DNA of 64,000 bases from Microbacterium sp. Leaf320 (GTDB lineage: Bacteria; Actinomycetota; Actinomycetes; Actinomycetales; Microbacteriaceae): NCBI RefSeq assembly GCF_001423485.1, contig NZ_LMOD01000004.1, positions 1-64,000 of the forward strand, written 5' to 3'. The notes beneath the pieces are model-generated. The model saw only the letters and a program-made list of their open reading frames with translations, did not search any database and had not been told where the DNA came from. Positions 17,886 to 27,490 of the stretch are shown here, piece by piece; within the stretch, counting starts at the first letter, position 1; each line of letters opens with the position of its first letter. Position numbers and translations under genes: made by a program.

Positions 17886-19211
17886 ATGGAAGATGTCCCT
17901 TACGGACGTATCCTGCGCGAGGGATGGATTGTCATCGTCGTGCTCGCGGTGCTCGGTGCCGGCATGGGGTGGCTCGTCACCAAGGCGCTTCCGGAGACCT
18001 ATGCGGCGACGTCGACGCTGCTGCTGCGCGTCGACTCGACCGAGGCATCGCTCTTCGAGCGAAATCAGTTCAGCCTCGCGCGCATCAAGTCGTACCCGCC
18101 GCTGGTCGACAGCCCAGAGGTCATCGACGCGGTCCGCGCCGACCTCGACCTCGATGAGGACGAGTACCCCGATCGCGACATCCGCCGCATGCTCTCCGCC
18201 GAGAACACCGCCGACACCGTGCTGCTCGTCGTGCGGGCGGATGCTCCGACGGCGCAGCTCGCCACAGACATCGCCAACTCCGCGGCGACCCATCTCTCCG
18301 AGCTGATCGGGGAGACGGAGAACGACGAAGACGACGCGCGCTACACGGTGGCGCTCGACCAGGTGCTGCCCGCGGTCGCCCCGCTCGCGCCGATCTCGCC
18401 CCAGGTGACCGCGATCACCGGCCTCGGCGGCATCGCCGGGCTCGCTCTGGGCGCGATCGTCGCGGTGTACCGCACGACGACCAACCGTCGCCTGCGCACC
18501 ATCTCGGACGTGCGGCGCTCATCCGGGCTTCCGGTGATCGGTCAGATCCCCCGGCGCAGTCGCCTGCACCCCGAGTCGAACACGGGCGCGATCGTGGCGT
18601 ACGAGGAGGCAGCCGGAAACCTCGTCGCGCTCGCCGGCGGTGGCATGCGCACGCACATCGTGGTCCCCGCCTCCGACGGCGCCATCGACGACGATGCGAT
18701 CGCCGGGATGCTCGAGGCCCAGCGCCTGATCGGAGCGACGGCCTGCGTCGTCGACACCCGGGAGACGCATGTGACCGGGCGCGGCCACACGCTCAACGAG
18801 GTGCTCGGCGGCGAGCCGATCGCCGACGGCGACGAGGGGAACGCGATCTTCGTCGCGGATGAGCCGATCGCACTCGAGACTCTCGTGACCGAGCTCCCCG
18901 ACGTCATCACGGCGATGCACGAGGACTTCGACGTCGTCGTGGTCATCGTCGAGCCCGGAGCATCCGCTCTGATCGAGCAGCTGGTGGGGCCCGGAGCCGG
19001 CGTCATCATCAACGTCCGGCACAATGCGACGTCCGCGACCGACCTCGTCGCGGTGACGACGCGTCTGCGGGTCATGGGCCTGCGGCCGGTCGGCGTCGTG
19101 ATGCTCCACACCGGGACGAAGTCCCTCGGCTCCATCGCGGAGTCCTGGCGGGTCTCCGACCGTGACCCCGTTCTCGCGGGCACGGGAGTCTCGCATGCCC
19201 ACACCGACTGA
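17886..19211 (+). CDS. Wzz-like chain-length protein with degenerate tyrosine-kinase domain
   Basis: A protein of 441 residues. Membrane helices at about 12-32 and 177-195 flank a periplasmic-type Wzz domain (PETYAATSTLLLRV near 37). The C-terminal domain (about 215-441) has the strand order of a bacterial tyrosine kinase but lacks a Walker A lysine motif, a Walker B DxxP and a Tyr-rich tail. It therefore probably sets polymer length structurally, without kinase activity. The ATG at 17886 follows a GGGGG stretch; the large open frame upstream is a shadow of the flippase. It overlaps the polymerase gene by 17 bases. Confidence 0.82.
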   Translation: MEDVPYGRILREGWIVIVVLAVLGAGMGWLVTKALPETYAATSTLLLRVDSTEASLFERNQFSLARIKSYPPLVDSPEVIDAVRADLDLDEDEYPDRDIRRMLSAENTADTVLLVVRADAPTAQLATDIANSAATHLSELIGETENDEDDARYTVALDQVLPAVAPLAPISPQVTAITGLGGIAGLALGAIVAVYRTTTNRRLRTISDVRRSSGLPVIGQIPRRSRLHPESNTGAIVAYEEAAGNLVALAGGGMRTHIVVPASDGAIDDDAIAGMLEAQRLIGATACVVDTRETHVTGRGHTLNEVLGGEPIADGDEGNAIFVADEPIALETLVTELPDVITAMHEDFDVVVVIVEPGASALIEQLVGPGAGVIINVRHNATSATDLVAVTTRLRVMGLRPVGVVMLHTGTKSLGSIAESWRVSDRDPVLAGTGVSHAHTD

Positions 19212-20472
19212 CCCCGCGCGTCAACCCCGACAGCAGTCGGCGCACCACCCCAGCACCGCCAGGGTGACGGCGGTGGGCGGACTCTACGTGCTGCTGATCG
19301 TGAGCGTGATTCCCTGGCGCAGCGCCACGATCTACAGCGGTGGCGTGGATGCCGTCGTGATCGCGAAGGCACTCATCGCGGTGATAGCGCTCGGCGCGAC
19401 GCTCGCGCTCGCGGTCAGGACGCGAGAGCGGGTCGCGGTGGGGATCGCTCCGGCCGGGGTCATCGCTGTGGTGCTCCTGGTCAGCGTGCTCGGTTCGGTC
19501 CTGGCCGGCAATGACTCTTCGACGATCGTGCTCGTGGGCCGGATGTTCGTCGTGATGGCGACGATCCTGCTTCTCCTGACGTGCGTCCCCTGGGTGACGA
19601 GCATCGTCTGCCTTCTGGCGGCTATGGCGAGCGTCGCCGTGGTCGCGGGGGTCACCGGCGTCCCGACGCTCGCATCGACCGGTCGCCTGGGCGGAGGCAT
19701 CCCCGAGATCCACCCGAACGAGCTGGCGGGCCTCGTGGCCGCGCCCATCATCGGCCTGGTCGTGCTGATGCTCCGCAACGGAGTGCGGGTCTGGCGTCTG
19801 ACCGCGACGGTCATCCTGGTCGGCATCGCGGTCGCCAGCGGATCGAGGACGGGGCTGCTCGCGATCGTGGTGGGGATCGTGGTCGCGGTGCTCGTCAACG
19901 GCATCCGGGATCGCAGCGTCCTGTACATGCTCATCGGCGTGCTGCCGCTCGGTTACGCCATCGCCTCGTTCACCGACGTGTTCAGCAGTCTTGCCACCAG
20001 AGCGGGCTCGAACGACACGTCGACAGCCCTCGACTCGCGCTTCGACGTCTGGCGGGTCGTGCTCGGGTGGGACTGGGCTGAGTGGCAGAAGTGGATCGGG
20101 ATCGGCCTGTCGGCCAAGAAGATCCCGGTCGACATCAAGTGGCGGGACGAACAGGTGCTCGACAGCAGCTGGGCATCGCTGCTCGCGCAGACCGGTCTCA
20201 TCGGCACCGCATTGATCGCGGCGCTGATCGTGTGGTGCGTGGCGAGCGCTCTCATATCGTCGCGGCGGCGCTGGCTCGTCGCCCCATTGCTGACCCTGGT
20301 GATCATCCGCTCGGTGACGGAGAGCGGACTCGTCGACAGCGCCACGGCCTTCATCCTCTTCTTCACGGTGGCGTCTCTGCTGACCCACAGATCCAGACAT
20401 GCCGACGACCCGGTCGGGCCACATTACGACGTGGTCGAAGGCCGCCGCTCTCGGCAGGCGAGTCTGACCTAG
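19195..20472 (+). CDS. O-antigen polymerase/ligase family protein (Wzy-like)
   Basis: Membrane protein of 425 residues with about ten to twelve helices. A large extracytoplasmic loop (about residues 265-330) holds the segment SRFDVWRVVLGWDWAEWQKWIGIG, which corresponds to the conserved R-x3-W...GxG motif of the Wzy_C family. In this position it is most likely the polymerase that joins EPS repeat units. The start lies inside the 3' end of the Wzz-like gene, a typical overlap for coupled genes. Confidence 0.85.
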   Translation: MPTPTDPARQPRQQSAHHPSTARVTAVGGLYVLLIVSVIPWRSATIYSGGVDAVVIAKALIAVIALGATLALAVRTRERVAVGIAPAGVIAVVLLVSVLGSVLAGNDSSTIVLVGRMFVVMATILLLLTCVPWVTSIVCLLAAMASVAVVAGVTGVPTLASTGRLGGGIPEIHPNELAGLVAAPIIGLVVLMLRNGVRVWRLTATVILVGIAVASGSRTGLLAIVVGIVVAVLVNGIRDRSVLYMLIGVLPLGYAIASFTDVFSSLATRAGSNDTSTALDSRFDVWRVVLGWDWAEWQKWIGIGLSAKKIPVDIKWRDEQVLDSSWASLLAQTGLIGTALIAALIVWCVASALISSRRRWLVAPLLTLVIIRSVTESGLVDSATAFILFFTVASLLTHRSRHADDPVGPHYDVVEGRRSRQASLT

Positions 20473-20530
20473 AATGGCGGAATATTAGGGTCCTGGATGC
20501 AGCGCGCATCGTCGGGCGGAGGAGGCAACC

Positions 20531-21163
20531 ATGACGGACTCTCTCGACGAGCCGCAGCGGCGGATGGGCTGGCGGGGTTGGACTCTCGTCGGAGTGATCG
20601 CCGTGCTCCTTGTCGGCGGAGTCGTCTGGGGTGTGCTCGCGAACAACAGCGCTTCGCCGGCTGACCCGGGTGCATCGACGAGTCCCGGGCCTACTCCTAC
20701 TCCGCAGCCGAGCGAGTTCGAGACCCCGTCTCCCGGGGCGACGGACGGCGTGGCCAAGCCGGACAGTGGAGACGAGGTGCCGATCGACGAACCCGCACCC
20801 GCTGTCGAGGGCGTGGTCGCCGAAGTCACCGCGATCGAGTCGACCACGGCGGGCAATGACATCCCCGGCGAGCCGAGCGGCCCGGCGATCCAGGTGACCG
20901 TGCGCCTCACCAACGGATCGGATGAGCCCGTCGACACCGCGGGTGCGAATGTCACCATGACCTACGGCGGCGACGATCGGCTCCCCGCTTCGGGGGTGAC
21001 GGGCGAAGGCACCACGCTGTGGCCGGCATCGATCCCGGCGGGCGGCCAGGCAGATGCGATATTCCAGTTTGCCGTTCCCTCTTCTCCTGACGGGGACGTG
21101 CGTGTTATCGTCGATATATTGGCCGCTGCGCCAAACGTCGTGTTCGTCGGACCCCGACCTTAG
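20531..21163 (+). CDS. Membrane-anchored extracellular protein, paired with the giant protein downstream
   Basis: A 210-residue protein: a short basic N-terminus, one hydrophobic helix (about 17-38), a Pro/Ser/Thr-rich linker (40-90), and a C-terminal beta-sandwich like the DUF4352 group (about 95-210). The last 85 residues align by eye with the lipoprotein at 35221-35859: TVRLTNGSDEPVD against TITIDNGSSDAID, then a shared IPAGGQADA / LAAGDSATA step. GGAGGAGG precedes the ATG. It sits 58 bases after the polymerase and 95 before the giant secreted protein. Its job is unknown; holding or presenting the giant protein is an inference. Confidence 0.75.
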   Translation: MTDSLDEPQRRMGWRGWTLVGVIAVLLVGGVVWGVLANNSASPADPGASTSPGPTPTPQPSEFETPSPGATDGVAKPDSGDEVPIDEPAPAVEGVVAEVTAIESTTAGNDIPGEPSGPAIQVTVRLTNGSDEPVDTAGANVTMTYGGDDRLPASGVTGEGTTLWPASIPAGGQADAIFQFAVPSSPDGDVRVIVDILAAAPNVVFVGPRP

Positions 21164-21188
21164 GTCGAGTGCGCCGGACGACGGATTA

Positions 21189-21250
21189 CTGGGGAATCAT
21201 CGTTCGGTGCCAATGTAGGGGTTGAGCGCGAACGGTCCATCATCTGGGGA
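21189..21250 (+). promoter_or_regulatory. CTGGGGA elements upstream of the giant protein gene
   Basis: CTGGGGA occurs at 21189-21195 (in ATTACTGGGGAATCAT) and at 21244-21250 (ATCTGGGGAGATGA). The second lies 8 bases before the ATG and may serve as ribosome-binding site; the first is 64 bases from the ATG. Both flanks resemble those of the cluster at 15209-15246 (ATTACTG, ATCTGGGGAGAT). Confidence 0.4.
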
Positions 21251-21258
21251 GATGAACG

Positions 21259-24200
21259 ATGGGCAATACAGCTCTGTCTTGGGGACGCCGCGTACGCGGA
21301 GCATCGATCGCGATCGTGATGACGCTCGCCGTGGCATTCGGGTCACTGGTGGCGATCTCGCCCGCCCAGGCTGACGTGAGTCCACCCGATGGCGAAGCGT
21401 CGACGGTCACCGCCGACTCGCTTCCGACGGTCCAGATCAACGGCATCGTCTGGGATCAGGCCGTCGTGGGCAACGTCGTGTATGCCGCGGGCAAGTTCAC
21501 CAGCGCGCGCCCCGCAGGGGCCGCTGCCGGAGTGAACGAGACCCCGCGATCGAACCTCCTGGCCTACGACATCCGCACCGGTGTGCTGATCGCCTCATTC
21601 GCGCCCTCGATCAACGGTCAGGTGCGTCAGGTCGAGGCCTCGCCCGACGGCACACGCCTCTACATCGTCGGCGACTTCACGACGGTGAACACCCAGACCC
21701 GTAACCGCGTCGCCGCGTTCGATCTGCCCGGCGGAACGCTCTCGGCGTTCAATCCGAACTCCAACGGCATCACCTCCGGAGTCGCCGCGACGAACGACAC
21801 CGTGTACATCACCGGCACCTTCGGCCGAGTCTCCGGCAGCGACCGCTCCGGCGCCGCTGCGTTCACCCGTGCGGGCGCCCTGCTTCCCTGGGCCCCTGTG
21901 CTCGAGCAGCGCCAGGGCCGTGTCGTCACCGTCTCTCCCGCGGGTGACAAGGTCGTCCTCGGCGGAAACTTCCAGACGCTCAACGGCAGCTCGAACCCCG
22001 GTTACGGCCTCGCCATGGTCTCCGCATCCGACGCGTCTCTGCTGCCGTTCTCGGCGAACAACGTCATCCGGAACGCAGGTCTCGACGCCGCGATCCTCTC
22101 GCTCAAGTCCGACGGCGACGACATCTACGGCACCGGCTACGTTTTCGGTGCAGGCGGCAACCTCGAAGGCTCGTTCCGAGCCTCGTGGTCGAGCGGAAAC
22201 CTCGTCTGGGTCAACGACTGCCACGGCGACCAGTACGACGTGGAGCCCATGGGTGACACGGTGTATGCGGCCGGTCACTCGCACTACTGCGGCAGCCTCG
22301 AAGGCGGTTTCCCGCAGAGCGACCCGTGGACGTTCTACCGCGGTCTGGCCGTATCGAAGGACGCCGGACGGATCATGCCCTACGGGCTGAACCTGGGCTA
22401 CCACGACTTCGGCGGCAACCCCTCGCCCAAGCTGCTGCACTGGTTCCCGGCCTTCAACGCCGGCAACGTCAGCGGCGCATCGCAGGGTCCGTGGTCGGTC
22501 TCGTCCAACAGCGAGTACCTCGTCTACGGCGGCGAGTTCACGCGCGTGAACAACACAGGACAGCAGGGGCTCGCGCGTTTCGCGGTGACCGAGAAGGCGC
22601 CGAACGCTCAGGGCCCGATCCTGTGGAACACCGCCTGGCCCGCCTCCTCGATCGCCCTCACCGGTGGATCGATCCGCGTCAGCTGGCCTCTCAACTACGA
22701 CCGCGACAGCGAGTTCCTGAAGTACGAGGTGCTCCGCGACAACGTGGTCGTCAAGACCTACGAGAACGTCCGGTCGAAGTCCGCCGACTGGGGCCTGCCT
22801 CCCATGGCGTTCGTCGACACCACCGTCACGAACGGCACGAGCTACACCTATCGGGTGCGTGCGACCGACAACGAGGGCCACACGATCCTCGGCGGCACGA
22901 CGACCGTGACGGCATCCGGTTCCGCAGCCCCGAGCGCGTACCGCACCGCGGTGCTCGGCGACGCGCCCCTGAGCTACTGGCCGCTCGACGACTCATCGGC
23001 CACGCTCTCGTACGACTGGGCCGGAGCATCCGACCTCGCCGTCCGCAGCGGCGTGACGCGCGGAACCTCGGGGGCCATGCTGTCCGATTCTCGCAGCGCG
23101 TCCGACTTCGACGGCTCGAACAACGGCTTCGCCTCGACGACCTCGGCGATCGCCGGTCCTGACACCTTCGGTGTCGAGGCCTGGTTCAAGACGACGAGCA
23201 CCGACGGCGGCAAGATCGTCGGATTCGGCAGCAGCTCCACCGGCACGTCGGGCAGCTACGACCGGCACGTCTACATGGAGCCGAGCGGACGCGTCACCTT
23301 CGGTGTGTATCCCGGCTCGTCGCAGACGATCAGCTCGGCCAGCGCGTTCAACGACGGCGAATGGCACTACATGTCGGCCGGTCTCAGCGACGGCGGCATG
23401 GTGCTCTACATCGACGGTGTCCGCGTCGCTCAGCGCACGGATGTCACCTCGGCTCAGCCGTACAACGGATACTGGCGCGTCGGTGGCGACACCTCGTGGG
23501 CCGGTGCCGCGTTCTTCGACGGGCAGATCGACGAGGTGGCCGTCTACGGTGCCCCGCTGACCCGTGAGCAGGCGGCGGCTCACTACACCGCATCCGGTCG
23601 CGAGCTCGAAGGCGCGACCGCACCGAGCGACGCATACGGCGCAGCCGTCTACGCCGCCGACCCCGCGCTCTACTGGCGACTCGGCGAGTCGACGGGAAGC
23701 ACCGCGGCCGATGCCTCCGGCTACAACCAGAAGGGCACGTACTTCGGCGGCATCAGCAAGGGCGCCGAAGGGGCTCTCGCCGGTGTGACCAACAAGGCGG
23801 CGTCGTTCGAGGGCGGCCAGGTCATCAGCCAGAACTCCTACACGAACCCCCGCTCGTACTCGCTCGAGGCCTGGTTCAAGACGAGCACGACCACCGGTGG
23901 CAAGATCATCGGATTCGGCAACAGCTCGAACGGCAACTCCTCGGGTTACGACCGCCACATCTACATGACGCCCGACGGCAAGCTCATCTACGGCGTCTGG
24001 GTCGGCTTCGCCGACACGCTGCAGACGTCCGCGTCGTACAACGACGGGCAGTGGCACCAGGTCGTGGCGACTCAGGGCTCGACCGGAATGCGGCTCTACG
24101 TCGACGGCGTGCTTCAAGGCTCGAACGGCCAGACCAACGCTCAGGACTACACCGGCTACTGGCACGTCGGCGGCGACGTCACGTGGGGTCCGGGGGACTG

Positions 24201-26607
24201 GGAGTTCGACGGATCGATCGACGAGGTCGCCGTCTACCTCTCGCCGCTCACCGGAACGGCCGTCTCGCAGCACTACGCGCTGGGAACCACGGGAGCACCC
24301 GCGAACGTCGCACCGACGGCGAGCTTCACCAACGCGGTGACCAAGCTCGGCCTCGCGGTCGACGCGAGCGCCTCCACGGATGCCGACGGCACGATCGCCA
24401 GCTACAGCTGGAACTGGGGCGACGGAACGCCTGCGGGTTCCGGCGCGACGGCGACGCACGCATACGCGGTCGCGGGCTCTTACACGGTGACCCTCACGGT
24501 GACCGACGACAAGGGCGCGACCGACACCGAGACGGCCATCGTCGAAGCCGTGGCCAACCAGGCTCCGGTCTCGTCGTTCACCTCGGCCGCGGCAGACCTC
24601 AAGGTCGATGTGGACGCGAGCGCATCGCAGGACAGCGACGGCACGATCGCCGGTTACGCCTGGAACTGGGGTGACTCGACCGCGACCGGGACGGGTAAGA
24701 CAGCGACGCACACGTACGCGGCGGCAGGCACCTACACGATCACCCTGACGGTGACCGACGACGAAGGAGCCACGTCGCAGACGACGGCGTCGATCACGGT
24801 GACCGCGCCCGTGGGAGCGGTGACCTACGCATCGGATTCGTTCAACCGCACCGTGGCCAGCGGTCTCGGCACCGCCAACACCGGGGGAGCCTGGACGCTG
24901 TCCAACACGGCATCCAACTACCTCGTCAGTGGCGCCTACGCGGCGTTCCAGCAGCCTGCCGGCGGATCGCAGCGGTACGCGTACCTGACCGGAGTCTCGG
25001 CGACGGACACCGCGGTCGACGTCGATGTGGTCCTGCCGCAGCGGCCGGTCGGAGGCAGTGCGTACTACACGGTCTCGGCGCGGCGCGTCGGAACGGAAGA
25101 CTACCGGTCGCGCATCATCGTGTCGCCGACGGGTGGGGTGCAGCTCCAGCTCCAGCGGACCGCCACGGTGCTGACCACTGCGTCGACGGGGCTGACCGTC
25201 AACGCCGGTGACGCGCTCCACGTGCGCACCGAGGCGACGGGAACGTCTCCGACGACCATCAGGGCCAAGGTGTGGAAGGTGGGAACGGTCGAGCCCGCGA
25301 CGTGGACCTCGACCACGACCGACTCCACGGCGGCTCTGCAGGCTGCAGGTCACGTCGGACTCGGCGTCTACCTCGGCGGCTCGGTCACGAACGTGCCGTT
25401 CCAGACCCGCTTCGACAACTTCTGGGCAGGTTCCACGACCGGCGGTCCGACTCCTCCGGCGAACCAGGCGCCCGTCGCGGCGTTCACCAACTCCGTGAGC
25501 GGCCTCGCCGCAACGGTCAACGGATCGACGTCGACGGACGCCGACGGAACCATCGCCTCGTACGCCTGGGAGTTCGGAGACGGGGCGACGGGATCGGGAG
25601 TCACGCCCGCCGCACACACGTATGCCGCCGCCGGCACGTACCAGGTGAAGCTGACGGTCACGGACGACAAGGGCGCGACCGGAACGGTGACCAACGCGGT
25701 CACGGTGACGGCGACTCCGGGCAACCAGAACCCCGTCGCCTCGTTCACGGCGACACCGACCGACCTCACCGTGGCTGTCGATGCCTCGACGTCGTCGGAT
25801 CCGGATGGCTCGATCGCCTCGTATTCGTGGAACTTCGGTGACGGGGCGACCGCCACCGGTGCCACGGCCTCGCACCCGTATGCCGCTGCAGGCACGTACA
25901 CGGTGTCGCTGACGGTGACCGACAACCTCGGCGCCGTGAACACCGTGACGAAGTCGGTGACGGTGGTCGCCCCGGCTGGTGCGGCCTTCGCCGCCGACGA
26001 CTTCGGTCGGGCCAACGGAACGCTGGGCACCGCTCAGACGGGCGGCGTCTGGACGCAGACGAGCGGGGCCGCGAACGTGTCGATCGAGAACGGAGCCGCG
26101 AAGTTCACGACGCAGGCCGCGGGACAGACCCGAACCGCGTCGTTGAACGCCGCGACGTCGACGAGCACCGACCTGACGTTCACGGTCACGGCACCGGCGA
26201 TGCCGGCGGGAGCCCGGGTGTACGTCGCAGCACTCGCACGCGTCGTCGGACCCGATGACTACCGGGCGCGGTGGCTGATCGGCGCCGACGGATCGGTGAC
26301 GGCGCAGCTGGCTCGTGGCGGCACCGCACTGGTGTCGCAGAACATGACGGGCTTCACGTTCGCCACCGGAACGATATATAACGTGCGGGTGCAGGCATTC
26401 GGGGTCGGAACGACCACGCTCCGCAGTAAGCTCTGGGCGGCGGGGTCGCCGGAGCCTGCGGACTGGCAGCTCACGACGACCGATTCCACCGCCGCACTGC
26501 AGAGCCCCGGGCACATCGGCATCTCGACGTACGCCGGATCCGGATTCAGCAGTGTGCCGTACACCCTGACATTCGATGACTTCCGCGCACGAGGAGTGAC
26601 GCCCTGA
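21259..26607 (+). CDS. Giant secreted propeller/LamG/PKD protein
   Basis: A 1782-residue exported protein. A Sec signal peptide (1-35, ending SPAQA) is followed by a beta-propeller-like region (about 40-440) with repeated VYAAGKF / LYIVGDFT strands, and an FN3-like domain (about 444-552). Two LamG/concanavalin-like domains follow (about 570-780 and 800-1010), with YWPLDD and YWRLGE starts and DEVAVY ends. Then come PKD domains (1016-1100, 1100-1187), a beta-sandwich module (about 1190-1390), two more PKD domains (1402-1573) and a second copy of the module to the C-terminus. There is no LPXTG or membrane anchor. It probably binds glycans of the cell surface or the EPS. A close paralogue lies at 30446-35158. 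Confidence 0.85.
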   Translation: MGNTALSWGRRVRGASIAIVMTLAVAFGSLVAISPAQADVSPPDGEASTVTADSLPTVQINGIVWDQAVVGNVVYAAGKFTSARPAGAAAGVNETPRSNLLAYDIRTGVLIASFAPSINGQVRQVEASPDGTRLYIVGDFTTVNTQTRNRVAAFDLPGGTLSAFNPNSNGITSGVAATNDTVYITGTFGRVSGSDRSGAAAFTRAGALLPWAPVLEQRQGRVVTVSPAGDKVVLGGNFQTLNGSSNPGYGLAMVSASDASLLPFSANNVIRNAGLDAAILSLKSDGDDIYGTGYVFGAGGNLEGSFRASWSSGNLVWVNDCHGDQYDVEPMGDTVYAAGHSHYCGSLEGGFPQSDPWTFYRGLAVSKDAGRIMPYGLNLGYHDFGGNPSPKLLHWFPAFNAGNVSGASQGPWSVSSNSEYLVYGGEFTRVNNTGQQGLARFAVTEKAPNAQGPILWNTAWPASSIALTGGSIRVSWPLNYDRDSEFLKYEVLRDNVVVKTYENVRSKSADWGLPPMAFVDTTVTNGTSYTYRVRATDNEGHTILGGTTTVTASGSAAPSAYRTAVLGDAPLSYWPLDDSSATLSYDWAGASDLAVRSGVTRGTSGAMLSDSRSASDFDGSNNGFASTTSAIAGPDTFGVEAWFKTTSTDGGKIVGFGSSSTGTSGSYDRHVYMEPSGRVTFGVYPGSSQTISSASAFNDGEWHYMSAGLSDGGMVLYIDGVRVAQRTDVTSAQPYNGYWRVGGDTSWAGAAFFDGQIDEVAVYGAPLTREQAAAHYTASGRELEGATAPSDAYGAAVYAADPALYWRLGESTGSTAADASGYNQKGTYFGGISKGAEGALAGVTNKAASFEGGQVISQNSYTNPRSYSLEAWFKTSTTTGGKIIGFGNSSNGNSSGYDRHIYMTPDGKLIYGVWVGFADTLQTSASYNDGQWHQVVATQGSTGMRLYVDGVLQGSNGQTNAQDYTGYWHVGGDVTWGPGDWEFDGSIDEVAVYLSPLTGTAVSQHYALGTTGAPANVAPTASFTNAVTKLGLAVDASASTDADGTIASYSWNWGDGTPAGSGATATHAYAVAGSYTVTLTVTDDKGATDTETAIVEAVANQAPVSSFTSAAADLKVDVDASASQDSDGTIAGYAWNWGDSTATGTGKTATHTYAAAGTYTITLTVTDDEGATSQTTASITVTAPVGAVTYASDSFNRTVASGLGTANTGGAWTLSNTASNYLVSGAYAAFQQPAGGSQRYAYLTGVSATDTAVDVDVVLPQRPVGGSAYYTVSARRVGTEDYRSRIIVSPTGGVQLQLQRTATVLTTASTGLTVNAGDALHVRTEATGTSPTTIRAKVWKVGTVEPATWTSTTTDSTAALQAAGHVGLGVYLGGSVTNVPFQTRFDNFWAGSTTGGPTPPANQAPVAAFTNSVSGLAATVNGSTSTDADGTIASYAWEFGDGATGSGVTPAAHTYAAAGTYQVKLTVTDDKGATGTVTNAVTVTATPGNQNPVASFTATPTDLTVAVDASTSSDPDGSIASYSWNFGDGATATGATASHPYAAAGTYTVSLTVTDNLGAVNTVTKSVTVVAPAGAAFAADDFGRANGTLGTAQTGGVWTQTSGAANVSIENGAAKFTTQAAGQTRTASLNAATSTSTDLTFTVTAPAMPAGARVYVAALARVVGPDDYRARWLIGADGSVTAQLARGGTALVSQNMTGFTFATGTIYNVRVQAFGVGTTTLRSKLWAAGSPEPADWQLTTTDSTAALQSPGHIGISTYAGSGFSSVPYTLTFDDFRARGVTP

Positions 26608-27320
26608 CTTTCACAGATTCGTACCGGAGTCTCTCTGCAGCGCAGAAGGGACGGGCCCGTGGGGCCCCCGCCTACTCGGTCTTCATCAACCGCCCTGTCG
26701 GGCGCGTGATCGCGGCGGGGGCGTACACGGTCGGCCTCGTGCCGAACCAGGTGTCCCTGATCAGCGCGGCATTCACCTTCACGGGGATCGTCCTGCTGGC
26801 GACGGTGCCTCCGTCGATCGTCCTCGGCATCGTCGTCTGGCTGCTGCTCGCGATCGGTTACGCGTGGGACAGCGCGGACGGCCAGGTGGCTCGTCTGCGC
26901 GGCGGCGGATCCCTCGCCGGCGAATGGCTCGACCACGTGCTCGACTCGACGAAGCTGGTCGCACTTCCACTCGCTGTGACGATCGGCTGGTATCGGTTCT
27001 TCCCGCTGCCGTCGGATCTCTGGCTCCTGGTGCCGCTCGGGTTCGCCGTCATCTCGACGGTCACGTTCTTCGGAATGATCCTGAACGATCTCCTCAAGGG
27101 CAAGCGGGGTGTGCCGCAGGCGGCGGAGTCCGGCGGGTTCTCGCTCGGCCGTTCCCTCCTCGGTCTTCCGACCGACTACGGAGTCCTCTGCTTCGCCTTC
27201 GTGCTGTGGGGGTGGCCGCCCGCATTCATGCTGGTATATAGCCTTCTCGCCCTCGCCGCGGCGCTGTACCTGGGTGCCGCGCTCGCCATATGGTTCCGGA
27301 AGATGTCTGCGCTCGGCTGA
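26604..27320 (+). CDS. CDP-alcohol phosphatidyltransferase family protein
   Basis: Membrane enzyme of about 238 residues. The full catalytic signature D-x2-D-G-x2-A-R-x8-G-x3-D-x3-D is present as DSADGQVAR, then G and two spaced Asp, near residue 92. It transfers a phospho-alcohol or phospho-sugar from a CDP carrier; with the TagD-like enzyme at 14743 it may decorate the polymer or lipids with an alditol phosphate. The start is unusual: CTG at 26604 overlaps the giant gene's stop (CTGA) and has GAGGAG seven bases upstream. The peptide it adds (TFTDSYRSLSAAQKGRARG) looks like the normal family N-terminus. The first standard start is GTG at 26706. Confidence 0.85.
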   Translation: MTFTDSYRSLSAAQKGRARGAPAYSVFINRPVGRVIAAGAYTVGLVPNQVSLISAAFTFTGIVLLATVPPSIVLGIVVWLLLAIGYAWDSADGQVARLRGGGSLAGEWLDHVLDSTKLVALPLAVTIGWYRFFPLPSDLWLLVPLGFAVISTVTFFGMILNDLLKGKRGVPQAAESGGFSLGRSLLGLPTDYGVLCFAFVLWGWPPAFMLVYSLLALAAALYLGAALAIWFRKMSALG

Positions 27321-27490
27321 CCGGAAGGCCGACCGATCGCTGACAGTTATCCAATCGATATCAGCAAATCCTCAGGAACTGCCCAGGAGATTCAGGATAT
27401 GGTCTATCATCATCCGCCACCGAAGTCGGATGTCGACGCTGCCTACCCGACCCTGCAGTGACGAGAAGCACATCGGAGAGCCTCCCCCTC
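27321..27490 (+). promoter_or_regulatory. Intergenic region before the beta-helix gene
   Basis: 170 bases without a gene, noticeably AT-richer than its surroundings (TTATCCAATCGATATCAGC). This suggests a separate promoter for the beta-helix gene. No CTGGGGA element is present, and no clear -35/-10 pair could be fixed by eye. Confidence 0.3.

Noticed and set aside
21189..21250. Reading the CTGGGGA copies as a known riboswitch (for example ydaO/c-di-AMP)
   Set aside because: No surrounding conserved stems or known riboswitch core could be found; the element is a short oriented repeat only.
22993..26514. Long minus-strand open frame opposite the first giant gene
   Set aside because: Shadow of the repetitive giant gene; Arg/Gly-rich, no start signal, no recognisable fold.
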